From Amphimedon queenslandica (taxonomy: Eukaryota > Porifera > Demospongiae > Haplosclerida > Niphatidae), in the NCBI RefSeq assembly GCF_000090795.2, contig NW_003546690.1, forward strand, positions 1-51,470: a DNA stretch of 51,470 nt, given 5' to 3'. Numbering within the stretch: position 1 is the stretch's first letter; the number at the start of each line of letters is the position of its first letter. A program made the translations under genes and the position numbers. The notes below the pieces were generated by a model. The model was not told the origin of the DNA. It saw only the letters and a program-made list of their open reading frames with translations, and did no database searches. Shown piece after piece: positions 11,882-22,281 of the stretch.

Positions 11882-12378
11882 TCAATAGTAACAATTAATA
11901 TAATGAATGATACTAACTTGAAAGAGACTGTCCTTATCCTCTGCTATTACTTTACACAGTATGATACTAAAGAGAGAGAGAGAGAGATGTCATAAAATAG
12001 ATGTCAAGGTAGGATGTAGGACACACGTAGGATATAGTCTGGCTGGATTACGTAGGATAAAGGATGTGGTCACTGGTCACACTGTAGTCTGCCAGTAAAG
12101 TTAACTCATTGTTGCTATGAGCCTGTTCCACACAAAGTTACTTCAACTGCTATCATATTCAGGAGGAAGATCAAGAACAGCTAGTGAAGTGAACAAATTG
12201 ATGATACTTATGTAGCCTAGTAAAATGGAAACAAAGTCCATTCATGCCTCGATTCATGCCCTGGCCTGATCACAATCGGCAGTATACGGAGAAAATTTCT
12301 CAGTATACTAGTCCGTGTTCACTCATTTCATTTTTCTGGACATGTGAGACCTCGTGTGAGACTGAGTTGCACGTTGTC

Positions 12379-14575
12379 ATGTCTGGAAGAAGAACTAGCC
12401 TTGAAGAGCCTTCCTCTTCTGAAGAGGATGCTGAACTTACTCTTTACCACGACAACAAAGGTAGTCTAGGTAATGAATACAGTCTTTGTGATATAGAGCA
12501 ATCCGACTTTAACTTAACTTTAGAGGACAATTGTCGAATATCCTTTCCAGTGAGAGGTCTTACCAAGTCCTCGGGTCCAGTTTTTGAAAGTTTTTTTCAA
12601 ATAAAAGACATTGAAAAAAAATTTGAAAGAGGTACGTACATTATACTGACTAATGAAGTGTTCTAATTATTGCCCCCCTCAGTGTCTCGCTTGTTTTGTG
12701 AAGGGGAGAATTTTAACAAAATCCAGTTAATTCTGGATATAAACACACAACTGTACCCCATGAATGTTGGAGATAACATTCATTTTCTTTTGACCACCAC
12801 ACTAGGAGCAGACCATGAAGACTTTCCCACAGTGACAGGTACCCATTGGTCAAGGGTAACGGGTAATAGATCTTTAAATGGCTGTAACTTGAAAATTGAA
12901 GTCAGAATAGACCACTTAGAATGAGAATTGCAAAAACTATAAATTTCATCAATTTTATATACGGTATCCGCCCACACGCCATAATTGGCAGCCATTTTGG
13001 TTGGCAAGTTTGTATAAGGAAGTCAATGGAGGCACAAAGAAAATGCCTCGCTTACCTGCTGTAGCTCTATCAGAAGCTAAAAATTGCTTGTTATAAGAAA
13101 GAATAGCTACCTTTAAGCTTCTCCTGTAAAAGATTTGGTCAAATTCGCTCCAGAATTCTTAATACAGGTTTGTTTTTATGTCGGCCCGTTTGTTCTCCAT
13201 TGAAAGTTGCCAACCAAAATGGCGGCCAGAATTTATTTCATCCTAAACCACGCCTTACAACCGTAATAGTCTTCCCACGCAAGCAATTCTCACTCTGGGT
13301 GGTCTATCAGCTCAAACTTTCTACACAGCATAAGTACATCAATATGTATCAGAAAATGTAAAAAAAATTTGGTGTGATTTGGAGCCATTTTTGTACAGGC
13401 GAATTTTAAAAATTTGACTCATTTTTAAAATGGCCCTAACTCAAAATTATTCTCATAATTGAATGTATTTTATTTTTGACAGATGGTGCCACCTCCTCCT
13501 TAGCAGACACATTTCAATATATAATGTATGGCAAAATTTATAGATTAGAAGGAGCTGAGGATTCATTGTGAGTTAAGAAGAGATTATTGGGGCGAGCATG
13601 AGCGTAGCCCCGGTCCCAATCGAGGCCTTGCGATATGTATTCCGTATGCCGTCTAATATTAAAATTGGCTGGAAATGCTTCCTCTTTAAGTGTAAAAAGA
13701 AATATTGAAATAGGACAGTATGAGGGTGTGGTCACAATAAACAAGATGGCGGCATTTAAACGGGACAAACTGTCGAGTTTTCTAACAGCTAGATAAGAGA
13801 GAAGAGCTATCTCAAGCATCCCTTAAGGCTCATCCATCAGCTCTGTAAAGTCTGGAAACTTAAGGAAACTTTATAAGATTAATTTTGGTGAGCTACAGTG
13901 CTTGTGCAAGTTTTTTGTTGAAGAATAATCATTTGACAATCGATAGCCTCTAGTTTGATTTAAGACTAAGACTCATCTAGATTAGTCCTCTCATTGATAG
14001 AATTAAGATTGTGACTAGAAGTTTAGCTTTGGTTCTTAAGTTACCTCAGAGTGATGGGACTGTTTCTTGTCTCTTTTATTGTGACAGGTGATATTTGCAC
14101 CGTTCAGACTCCGACCGTGAGGTTGGGGTCTGAATATGCATGCAGTTAATGGTCTTGAAACAAGGATGAATCTTCTTTTCTCTATCAAGAGCTAGATTAG
14201 AATCAATTTATTTTATTTTTATTTTACAATCGATGATATTTGCTCTGTTCAGACCCCGACCTCATACAGGTAATGGTTTCAGAGACTAGAGAGGTGAATG
14301 CTTTGTCTCTTATTAGACTGAGAGCTATATAGATTAAATTCATTTTATTTTATTTCAATCAAGTCAAGCTAAGTAAGCCGCGTTGATAGCTCATGCTTAC
14401 CCCATCAATGTTTACATTCACCTAGTTATTATTAAATGGATCATACTTCTTTTATAGATCAGTGTATGTCTCTTTTGGGGGACTACTGATGAGATTGAAA
14501 GGAAACAATTTACAAGGACTAATGATGATGATGGACATGAATGTGTACTTACTATTAAAGAAAATGACTTATTGA
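12379..14575 (+). CDS. RPB8-like RNA polymerase subunit with N-terminal extension, copy B
   Basis: Second, equally intact copy of the gene at 7370. Exons 12379-12631, 12683-12838, 13483-13567 and 14458-14575 have exactly the same lengths and phases as copy A (253, 156, 85 and 118 nt). The predicted 203-residue protein differs at about five positions: LILDIN for LILDVN, PMNVG for PMSVG, ADTF for ADAF, and KGNN for KGDD. No stop or frameshift has entered, and all splice borders are canonical, which argues that both copies have been under some constraint or are very young. A 51-base first intron and the RPB8 core blocks are conserved. A role in RNA polymerase is inferred from family membership only. 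The extension might alter assembly or location. Confidence 0.82.
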
Positions 14576-14734
14576 AAGATCAACTCTTTTTTGTGTGTGT
14601 GTGTACATTTAACTGTCTTTTTTTGTGTACATGTATATACATGTTAAAAAGGTCCCCATTATTTTTGAAAGGAGGTGCAGCCATTTCTTTAATTTTATCA
14701 GTGCCAGTGGGAGGAGTTGTCGACTGCCGTAATG

Positions 14735-14890
14735 GCAGAGTACAGTCTTTGTGATATAGAGCAATCCGACTTTAACTTAACTTTAGAGGACAATTGCCGA
14801 ATATCCTTTTTAGTGAGAGGTCTTACCAAGTCCTCGGGTCCTGTTGTAAAAGGTTTCCTCCAATACATGAGATCCTTCCCTCCCTTTCAG
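14735..14890 (+). pseudogene. Solo N-terminal module of the RPB8-like gene, fragment in unit B
   Basis: Open for about 60 codons: [34 protein letters not shown], then FPPFQAQ. It matches RPB8-like exon 1 up to SSGPV and then diverges from RPB8, as does its partner at 9995-10165. It has no RPB8 exons after it and no clear start or donor. Likely a relic. Confidence 0.65.
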
Positions 14891-15360
14891 GCTCAAGTTA
14901 GTCTCACATAGCCAGACCCATCCCCTTTTTGACAATTTGGATCTGGCTACACAAGACTAGAGGTATGCAGCTGCTAGAGGTGCTCTGACAATGAATATGT
15001 AATAAATACTAAAATAACAAACTTGGTAAAAATTCAAAACAAATATATAATAATTATTAATAATAATAAATAATAATATATAATAGTTAGTCAAGCAATA
15101 AAGTCCGAGCTCTCCTAGCCCAACGAACCCAGCCAGAACAGACGCCATATTGCTCTTTTGGATAGCAACAGATAGACATTGCATAAGGTACTTATAAGAG
15201 TGAGGGTCGTCTGTACGTAACATAGTCCTAGCCTACCAAGGTCTTTTAAGAAACAACAGGATTTGGGGCCTACTATTACCGAAAGTGTTTGAGTTACTAG
15301 AAAAGAAATAAAGAATGTGATTAATGCTACATAAAATAAAGAAAATGTAATAGAATTTAG

Positions 15361-15690
15361 CAGTGATTTTGGAGCCAAATAGCAATTGTTATTTTTTTAA
15401 AAAATGGCTCAAACTTTTTAGACAGCATAAGTACATCAATATGTATCCAAAAAAATGTAATAAAAATTTGGGGTGATTTCTGAGCTATTTTTTGGAAAAA
15501 ACCATGGGCTATAGTACAGGGAAATTTTTAAAAATTGGCCAATTTCTTAAAATGGTCATAACTCAAAAATTAGAGCTTGGAATGAGCTCAAACTTTCTAC
15601 ACAGCATAAGTACATCAATATGTATCAGAAAATGTAATAAAAATTTGGGGTGATTTTGGAGCCATTTTTTGGAAAAAACCATGGGCTTCA
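15361..15690 (+). repeat. Monomers of the ~175-bp repeat in unit B
   Basis: Two monomers with CTCAAACTTTCTACACAGCA, TACATCAATATGTATCAG and the CATGGGCTATAGTACAGGG segment. This is the counterpart of 10560-11035 in unit A, but one monomer shorter. Confidence 0.75.
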
Positions 15691-15861
15691 AATAAAAAAT
15701 TCATCAAAAAAGTAATAGAAACAAGAGAAAATAAAAGTGGATATTGTAACTCAGGTGTGGCTTACTTAAACTCCTGGATCCCACTGATTACCACTTCTTC
15801 TAATTGTCCTTCCAACGTTGAGGCTCTACTGATAAGTATATACTAAAAATATAATGAATGA

Positions 15862-15917
15862 TACTAACTTGAAAGAGATTGTCCTTATTTATCCTCTGCT
15901 ATTACTTTACACAGTGT
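15862..15917 (-). pseudogene. Duplicated DOMON exon, frameshifted
   Basis: Copy of the monooxygenase exon at 11918-11966. The same acceptor (CTCTCTTTAG) and donor (GTTAGTATC) are present, but four extra bases within GAGGATAAATAAGGAC bring in a stop, so this copy cannot code. It marks the distal end of duplication unit B. Confidence 0.75.
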
Positions 15918-16212
15918 GGCACTAAAGAGAGAGAGAGAGATCATAAAACAGGTGTAAGGGTAGGATGTAAGGTACACATAGTAAGGATGACATTAAAAGG
16001 ATGTGATCACGTGACCAGTAAAGTTAACTTATTGTTGCCATGAGACCAATGCTTGTTAATACTGCCATCATCAAGTGAAAACAATGAAGATGATGCCATA
16101 GCCATTTCTTTTTATCAAGAACCTTAATTCTTTCAACTATTTTCACTTTTATGTTGAGGGTAATGGATATATGTTAAAAGTTTTAGCAACAGAAGAGAGA
16201 TGCTTGCCACAG

Positions 16213-16580
16213 TGTCATGCAGTTTCCTCCATTACTGTACAGTGAATCCTCTGTGACTGGTGATAGGAGCTGCAGCTGTAGTAGCTGATGAATCCAGTAA
16301 CCAGGAGAGGAGTGCCATTCTGCTAAGTGCCGTCATAAAGATGTATAGAAAAATTAATAATAGAAAAATGCCATTATAAAGGGAAAACTATCATTTGAAA
16401 AATAAGCACAAAAGAATGAGCTAGGTGCTGCTATGACCATACACTCCCAAAGTAGCCCGTCTTCTCTAAGTGTTGTAGTCAATAAAAGGTGGAGCTTGTA
16501 GAGCTGCCTATTGATGTCAAGTATTAGATCCATTTTGAAACTCACACTGTCACAAAACAGGCGAGACACTGAGGGGGGCA
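16213..16580 (-). pseudogene. RPB8 exon-2 relic 1, reversed, in a direct repeat
   Basis: On the minus strand this reads [20 protein letters not shown] then [17 protein letters not shown], closer to canonical RPB8 ([11 protein letters not shown]) than the two full genes. About six residues are missing after QLY. An acceptor-like CAG precedes it, but no other RPB8 exon is seen. The surrounding 360 bp recur at 21908-22262. Confidence 0.7.
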
Positions 16581-19340
16581 ATAATTAGAACATAGAAAAT
16601 TAACAATAAAAAACAGGTCCCACTTCACGTTGCTGGGAAGAATGATTGGATATGTTTCCTGTACAGATTAGTTGTATCTGTGCAGGAAACATTCAACAAT
16701 ACCCCACCCGCCATCCAAATGTCAGAAAGGGGTGGAACCTGGCCCCACGAGACTAAATGTAACCATATGGTCGATCACACACATTGTGTGACGTCACGTG
16801 ACTAGATCTTCAAGCTTCTTCTGTGACTGTCTGACCATAGATACTACAACTAGTTGTATAATTAAAATTCCAATGCATTATTATTGTTTCAGATGACTCA
16901 GAAGTTAGGAGACGAGGTAAAGGAAGACCAGCAAAATCACAAAGAGAGATCAATCAATAAGCTTACTTTGACAATTCACTTTCATAATTAGCAATTTAGC
17001 ACTATTTTTTGTGTACATAGATCTATAATCATTTTCCCAAATGTTCATAGGCTATACAGTGGAATCCCAAGACCTTTTTAGTCATGAGGCAAATTCAAGT
17101 ATTACTGGGCAAAAAACTAGTAGCAAAGGTATCTATCAACTATTCATGCAAGTATCATGTATTCATGTTGTAGCAGTGAGTTCCAAGGAAAAAAACATCA
17201 GAAGAGGGAAGTGAAGGAGCACAAATAATGAAGCAAGTTACAATTTTAGAGACAATGCTGCTGGGTAAATTACTCATATAAAGACATGAATTCTTTTGCA
17301 TAAAGGGTCAAAAGACTACCAGAGCAGAACCAGCTGCTTTATAATGGAATAAACATGAAGGCCATTGAGTCCTGCAAGACTTTTACCTGTGAGGAAGGAG
17401 GGTGGCTGGTATCGACATATTTGATTTATTAATTGAGGCAAGACTGTGACAATGTAGTAGACACCTGTATCTACTGGCTATCTCCTCTTTATAATTTAGT
17501 ACAATCTACAGTTGAATTAAGGAAGGTGATCATTCTCTTGCTTGCTCTTCTTCATGAGAGGAAGTACCCATTGCATGATGAGATACGGGCCAATTTAGAA
17601 TTATTTAAAAGTAGAATTATTTTTGTCCATTGAAGAGTAGGAAAATGTTTTCGAGCAATTTATTAACTTTCAAAAATTTTATAGGAGGAGAACAAGGACA
17701 TGAAGTGGTACTTGTGGCCAACAAGTACAAAACAGACCCAAACAGACCCAGTGTCATGGTGGATATGCTGAAGAGCTGGTAGACAAGCTGTTAGAAACTT
17801 GAAAGAAACTTGTGCAACCAGAACGAGATCACTTCAAGTCCTCTGAATAAAATGATGGAAAAAACAAGAAGGCAAAGTAACATTCATTGCCAGATGACAA
17901 TGAATTATGTGTAACAGTATATTGTTGTTCATCTGTTTAAAAGATCACTAATTTTATTTCTTCTTTAGATACTTACATGTGTCGAAAAGATAAAATAATA
18001 TATGACAGGCCAAGTTGAATTTAATATGCTTATTTGAAAAATTACCATCGTTATTGAAAAACATAAGTATTTTGTTGGTTTCTTTCCAGGAAAAAGAATA
18101 ATCTACTGGAGAGCTGGGACAGGCCAAGGAAAACAAGGCCAAGTGAAGATATAATAGTATTTATTTGAGCGATAGGGGAAGAGCTGAATCAAAAAAGTAA
18201 TTAAAAAGTCTGGTGCAGATCATCTCAATGTTAGTTCCATTATTGCTGCTAAATGATCCTCACCAAGATTTAAAGAAACATTTAAAGGATTATAAAATCT
18301 GTTCATAATTATAACAATTATTGAATAATCGAAAGGTGCAGTTTGTACGTGACTGTGGATGCTAAGGATACTAAGATACTTTGCTCAAGCAAATGCAAGC
18401 CATCAAAGCGGTATTTTAATTTATTTAAAAAATTACTTGGCTTTCTCCATGCGAGGGAGTATCCATTTCATCATAAGATGGACAAGCTAGATAAGGCTGA
18501 GGCTCAGAGATATGGGCCGATTTGAAAAAGGTATAGAAGGAAGAGGGTGTGTCTGATGAGAGACGTGTCAATTGTATTGAAGATCAAGAGGAGGTAAATG
18601 TTTTAAAGCAATTTATTAACTTTTAAAAAATTCTTAGGAGGAGGGTCAATGGCAAAGGACATAATGTCGTATTTGTGGCAAACCACAAGACAGCTCCACC
18701 CACTTTTGGCTAAGCAATACCACAAGTACCAGGGAGGAGTGTAAGTGCCACTTGAAAAACGGAGGAGCACCCGAAGAAGAGGAGGGAGTACTTAACTGGT
18801 GGGAAAAGGAGGAGGAGGCTCTCCTGATAACCCACCTACTCCGGTTACAGGGCATATCTTTCTATTTTTCAATGATGGTCCTGAATAAATGGATAGACAG
18901 GCCAAGGCAATAAATTCAAGACTAGTACATCACTACAATATGCAAAAAGCGAAAGTTGAACTAATAAATAATTACAGGCCATATTTTCTATTTTTCAATG
19001 TTTTACGTGTTATTTGTTGCCTTTATTATCTTATTGTTGTTGCCAGAGCACATGATACCAGAATGATAGAAGAGCTACTAGTGACATGATGTCTCGGGTG
19101 ATTTTTTTTCTTTCTTTGTAACGGCATCTTTCTGTGACTGATTATGCAAGATAGGATTCTATAGCAAATTTGTAGTAAGCAATGGAAATAAGAACAAGTA
19201 AATGTAAGATTCTGATTGACCAACAAAGATACAAAATGATAATCCTACTCTTGTGATGCAAATTCTACTGTACACTGCAAGATGATCCGTAATTTTTTGC
19301 ATATAACGTTGAAAGTGCCAATCCAGTTCAGCTAGTTCAG
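16581..19340. other. Gene-poor stretch with exon-like debris
   Basis: No complete gene. There is an exon-like piece at 16892-16955 encoding RRRGKGRPAK (AT-hook-like), another open piece at 17058-17128, and two related decayed units: 17440-17790 (LLALLHERKYPLHDE) and 18400-18720 (LLGFLHAREYPFHHKM). Each of the two is followed by TTTATTAACTTT, an acceptor and AGGAGGAG. Frames are short and interrupted. I recognise no family. Confidence 0.4.
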
Positions 19341-19344
19341 TATT

Positions 19345-19490
19345 TAAAGAGTATCTCTTCTAGTGACAAGCCAAAGTTTATCAAAAGAGTTAGATTCACT
19401 GGTAAAGAGAGAGAGAGAGATGCTAATTTTTATATTTCTACAGATTCTCATGCTTCTCCCTCAAAGCGTCCATTCAAAGTATGAATACAC
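19345..19490 (+). pseudogene. KMT2 fragment 1 (CXXC-proximal exons)
   Basis: Resembles KMT2 exons 3-5 at 29576-29860: GTGACAAGCCAAAGTTT, a shortened exon-4 piece, the GTAAAGAGAGAGAGA intron start, TTATATTTCTACAG, then GATTCTCATGCT..CCCTCAAAGCG. Exons 3 and 4 are fused by a deletion. The similarity continues to about 19720, matching the KMT2 intron near 30115-30180. Confidence 0.7.
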
Positions 19491-19736
19491 ATGTAGTATG
19501 GTTTATTAATTAACTGTGTTGATTAATCACTAATAATTAGTGCTAAACATGTGCATACTGGGATTCTTCTTAATCAGTATTTCGTGTCATTTTTTATTAG
19601 TTTATTATAAGCTTTGTAATTGATAAGTACAAGTATAATTGATCTGTTCTAGTGGAGCACGTACATGTTGGCCAAATTGTTGTCCGTAATTTTGGTTTTA
19701 TTACATTATCTTGTTTTATTATTATTATTATAGGAG

Positions 19737-19861
19737 AATGCTAGAAGAAAACCAATTGTTAACTTTACCATTCATAATTATACATTATGTGATAATGATG
19801 AGGAAAGTAGTACATGTACCAGTGTAGATTGGGCTGAGCCAGACATAAGATTGCTGAGGGA
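19737..19861 (+). other. Exon-like open segment of unknown family
   Basis: A polypyrimidine-poor TTATTATTATAG acceptor is followed by an open frame (ENARRKPIVNF, HNYTLCDNDEES, then VDWAEPDIRLLRE), ending at a good donor, GTAAGTTAC. The codons look protein-like, but I see no matching partner exons and recognise no domain. Confidence 0.3.
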
Positions 19862-19929
19862 GTAAGTTACTGATACATAGCATTGGCTCTCTACAGTGTA
19901 GCCTCTATATTATGTATACTTTATTATAT

Positions 19930-20085
19930 TAGTGCATTCAAAGTTTGGAGGCACTAACAAGAGAGTTAGATCCCCTCTTTTTTTTCTGGTAAAGAAAGAG
20001 AGAGAGAGATGCTACTTTTTACATTTCTACAGAGTATACAGATTATGATTCTCCCTCAAAGTGTCTACTGAAAGAGGACGGATTA
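19930..20085 (+). pseudogene. KMT2 fragment 2
   Basis: AAAGTTTGGAGGC followed by an ACTAACAAGAGAGTTAGATC segment, a purine-rich GTAAAGAAAGAGAGAG intron start, TTTCTACAG, then CTCCCTCAAAGTGTC. Its variant words are shared with fragment 3 (21030-21215) more than with the intact gene, so both seem to derive from one diverged KMT2 duplicate. Confidence 0.65.
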
Positions 20086-20349
20086 CCATCATTATTGAAA
20101 AACATAAGTATATCTAGTTCATTGCTTACTTTATTGATCATCACAAAAACTCAGTGTTTAAAGACAGCATTCCACAAATTCCAAAGCTCGTAAGAACATA
20201 TGCGAGAATACTAAGTAAGTAACTTATTCCATTTTTAAATTAGAAAATAGTTCACAAACAAAACGTTTCATAATAGTCCCTCATGAGGACTTAAATCCAG
20301 AATTAAAATTGAAAGATGCAAGTACCAATAAGCTATATAATTATTATAT

Positions 20350-20693
20350 TATTCCTTTTATACAGTATTTTGCAATGGATATTGACGAAGTATGAAAACT
20401 GTGTCCATCCTCCTGTATCAGTCACTATAAGAGGAGAAAGTGCTGAAGTGTGAAATAACCACACAAGAAAACCACTTCCCTTGTGTAGGTGATCACAAGT
20501 TTAAATGTTTATTGCCAAAAAACCTGACGTTGATGCTACATGTACCTCCAACATTTACTGCATTCATCTCTGATCTGGAGAAGACATATGTGACCATAAT
20601 TGACAAAAGGGCCCTTATGGCGGATTTTAAAATTGATTGTTATACTGGAAATTATCAACCTGTGAGTGCTTTGTTAGACAATCATTGTTTCTA
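20350..20693 (+). other. Open segment of unknown origin
   Basis: Two adjoining open pieces: one after a TATACAG acceptor-like site (WILTKYENCVHPPVSVTI, stop near 20451) and one from 20440 (CEITTQENHFPCVGDHKF onward) of 84 codons. I recognise no family and see no clear splice partner. This may be decayed coding sequence. Confidence 0.25.
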
Positions 20694-21029
20694 AAAGTTT
20701 CATGGTAACTTTTTGCATCCTGTGGAGTAATTTTATGATAAATGGGGCTCAGGAAGTTGGATTTCTTAGGCTAGAAAGACAAATTTCACTACCCGCCATA
20801 AGGTACCTTTTGTCAATTATGGTCACATATACAGTGCTTACTGAATAGCTTATCAACTTGATAACATCCCAGCATCATACAGTAATTTCCAGGAGGTAGG
20901 GAAACGAATGAAGAGACCACCAGAGCAGAGCCAGTTGCTTCATAATACAATGTATTGCAAGCAAAATAAAGATATGCCACCATTATTAATAAAATTTAAA
21001 AAGTACATGTTTCTATTTTTTAGGAAATC

Positions 21030-21215
21030 AGTCTAAACTCTAGGAGCAGAAAGCAAGTGAATGAGGCTACAGCTTTTGGAGGCCATACTAACAAAAGAGT
21101 TAGATTCTCTCATTTCTCTGGTAAAAAGAGAGAGAGATGCTAATTTTTTATATTTCTGTAGATTATACAGATTATGCTCCTCCCTCAAAGTGTCCACTGA
21201 AAGAGGACAGAGGAG
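21030..21215 (+). pseudogene. KMT2 fragment 3
   Basis: Contains GGAGCAGAAAGCAAG (as in KMT2 exon 3), CTTTTGGAGGCC, ACTAACAAAAGAGTTAGATT, the purine-rich intron start, TTTCTGTAG, and GCTCCTCCCTCAAAGTGTCC (as in exon 5). The order is partly rearranged. No continuous KMT2 reading frame remains. Confidence 0.65.
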
Positions 21216-21907
21216 CCTGTCCATTGCCCTGGTGCTATTATGGTACTATTATTAATACCCTGGTACTATTATGTGCATGTAGTACATAATTGTAAATTCA
21301 AATTGTATTTGGAACTGCTGCTAACTAAATTTTTAAATTATTTAAGACAGATTCAATCAAAACTCTGCAGGCCTGGTATTAGGAGCAATACAAAATTGAC
21401 ATTGAAAAGTTGAAGGAACAATCACTCTCCATCCCCTCCCCTGTCAATGTCTGAGCTGCTGCCAACATCCAGGAGGTCACCATGGGCTATTTCCAGCTGG
21501 CTCAGTTTATCAGAGCAATCCTCTCTCCTACCAACCAGCCATTAGTCATCTCTCCTGTTCTCCCACTGTCCCAGTCTGTATCCAGAGCTAACTCAATCAC
21601 AAGGTGGCAGATTTCAAAGAGAAATTAAAGTATTTATTAGATGCCCATCCCCAGAATGTTCTAAAAGATAGATACATATCTCAAGGGGGCAGGGCGTTGT
21701 AGATAAAAAGAAATTTTTTCTTAAATTATATTGATACTTTATAAAATGAAACATAATATTTTAAGTGATATAAAGTGAAAAATGTCCCTCCCCAATTAAT
21801 AACTTTTTTCATTTTAATAACTTGGGCAAATCCTTTAGACTCCCACAAGACGAGTAAGGCAGGAATACAAAGATCAGTCAACACCTCAAGAGGAATCATC
21901 CAGGCCT

Positions 21908-22262
21908 AACTTCAGTTTCCTCCATTACTGTACAGTGAATCCTCTCTGACTGGTGATAGGAGCTGCAGCTACAGTAGCTGATGAATCCAGTAACCAGCAG
22001 CAAAGGAGTACCATTCTGCTAAGTGAAAAATTAATAATAGAAAAATGTCATTACAAAGGGAAAACTATCATTTGAAAAATAAGCACAAAAGAATGAGCTG
22101 CTGCTATGACCATACACTCCCAAAGTAGCCCGTCTTCTCTAAGTGTTGTAGTCAATAAAAGGCGGAACTTATCTCCAAGACTCACAGGGTACAGCTGGGT
22201 ATTGACGTCAAGTATCAAGTCCATTTTGAAATTCTCACTCTCACAAAAGAGGCGAGACACTG
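21908..22262 (-). pseudogene. RPB8 exon-2 relic 2, reversed
   Basis: Minus-strand reading [20 protein letters not shown], then [20 protein letters not shown] and REDG, the most RPB8-like sequence in the window and intact across exon 2. No RPB8 exon 1 or 4 is found next to it. The place for exon 1 is occupied by the retroelement ORF starting at 22282. The flanks repeat those at 16213-16580 in the same orientation. Confidence 0.75.
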
Positions 22263-22281
22263 GGGGGGGGGCAAGAAGTAT

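Larger units (their letters stand above)
9571..11917. other. Intergenic tail of duplication unit A
   Basis: After the minisatellite there is a broken copy of the RPB8-like gene's N-terminal module (about 9995-10165), AT-rich sequence, three monomers of the 175-bp repeat (about 10560-11035), and a stretch to 11800 without recognisable genes. A palindromic mini-element lies at 11827-11881. Longer open frames on the minus strand near 10264 and 11134 show no family resemblance, and I treat them as chance. Confidence 0.55.
5003..11966 (-). pseudogene. DOMON / copper type II monooxygenase (MOXD1/DBH-like), probably damaged
   Basis: Homologue of MOXD1 and dopamine beta-hydroxylase: a DOMON domain, two Cu2-monooxygenase domains and a C-terminal membrane helix. 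Exons in transcript order: 11918-11966 (ends KDSLFQ), 7102-7247 (DRYAYGRYTPP..LEFYC), about 6850-7030, 6709-6798 (TTTYWFEAMKL), 6483 to about 6660 (EPFVYHIVIYLC), 6327-6416 (YAVIELHYNN), 6116-6282, 6004-6061, a block near 5800-5965, 5518-5756 (ECYYN, SSTDEMC), 5298-5468 and 5003-5237. Apparent lesions: a one-base shift near 6955, a two-base shift near 5860, and no in-frame acceptor for the donor at 6708. A canonical H-x-H copper ligand pair reads HTN here (exon 6004-6061). The exon 5518-5756 may hold a 51-base intron. 5' exons with a signal peptide were not found. Sequencing errors could explain single shifts, so pseudogene status is probable, not certain. Confidence 0.7.
12281..16000. repeat. 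Tandem segmental duplication, unit B
   Basis: Near-identical to 7270-11990, starting at TATACGGAGAAAA. It contains in the same order the RPB8-like gene, the solo N-terminal module, 175-bp monomers and the DOMON exon copy. Unit A is longer owing to its minisatellite and extra sequence at 11040-11830. Exon 1 of the two RPB8-like genes encodes the same residues in both units, so the event looks recent or the copies are being homogenised. Confidence 0.85.

Noticed and set aside
14957..15378. Two overlapping hydrophobic minus-strand frames
   Set aside because: AT-rich sequence gives leucine/isoleucine/phenylalanine-rich frames by chance. No splice partners, no family likeness, and they overlap duplicated debris.
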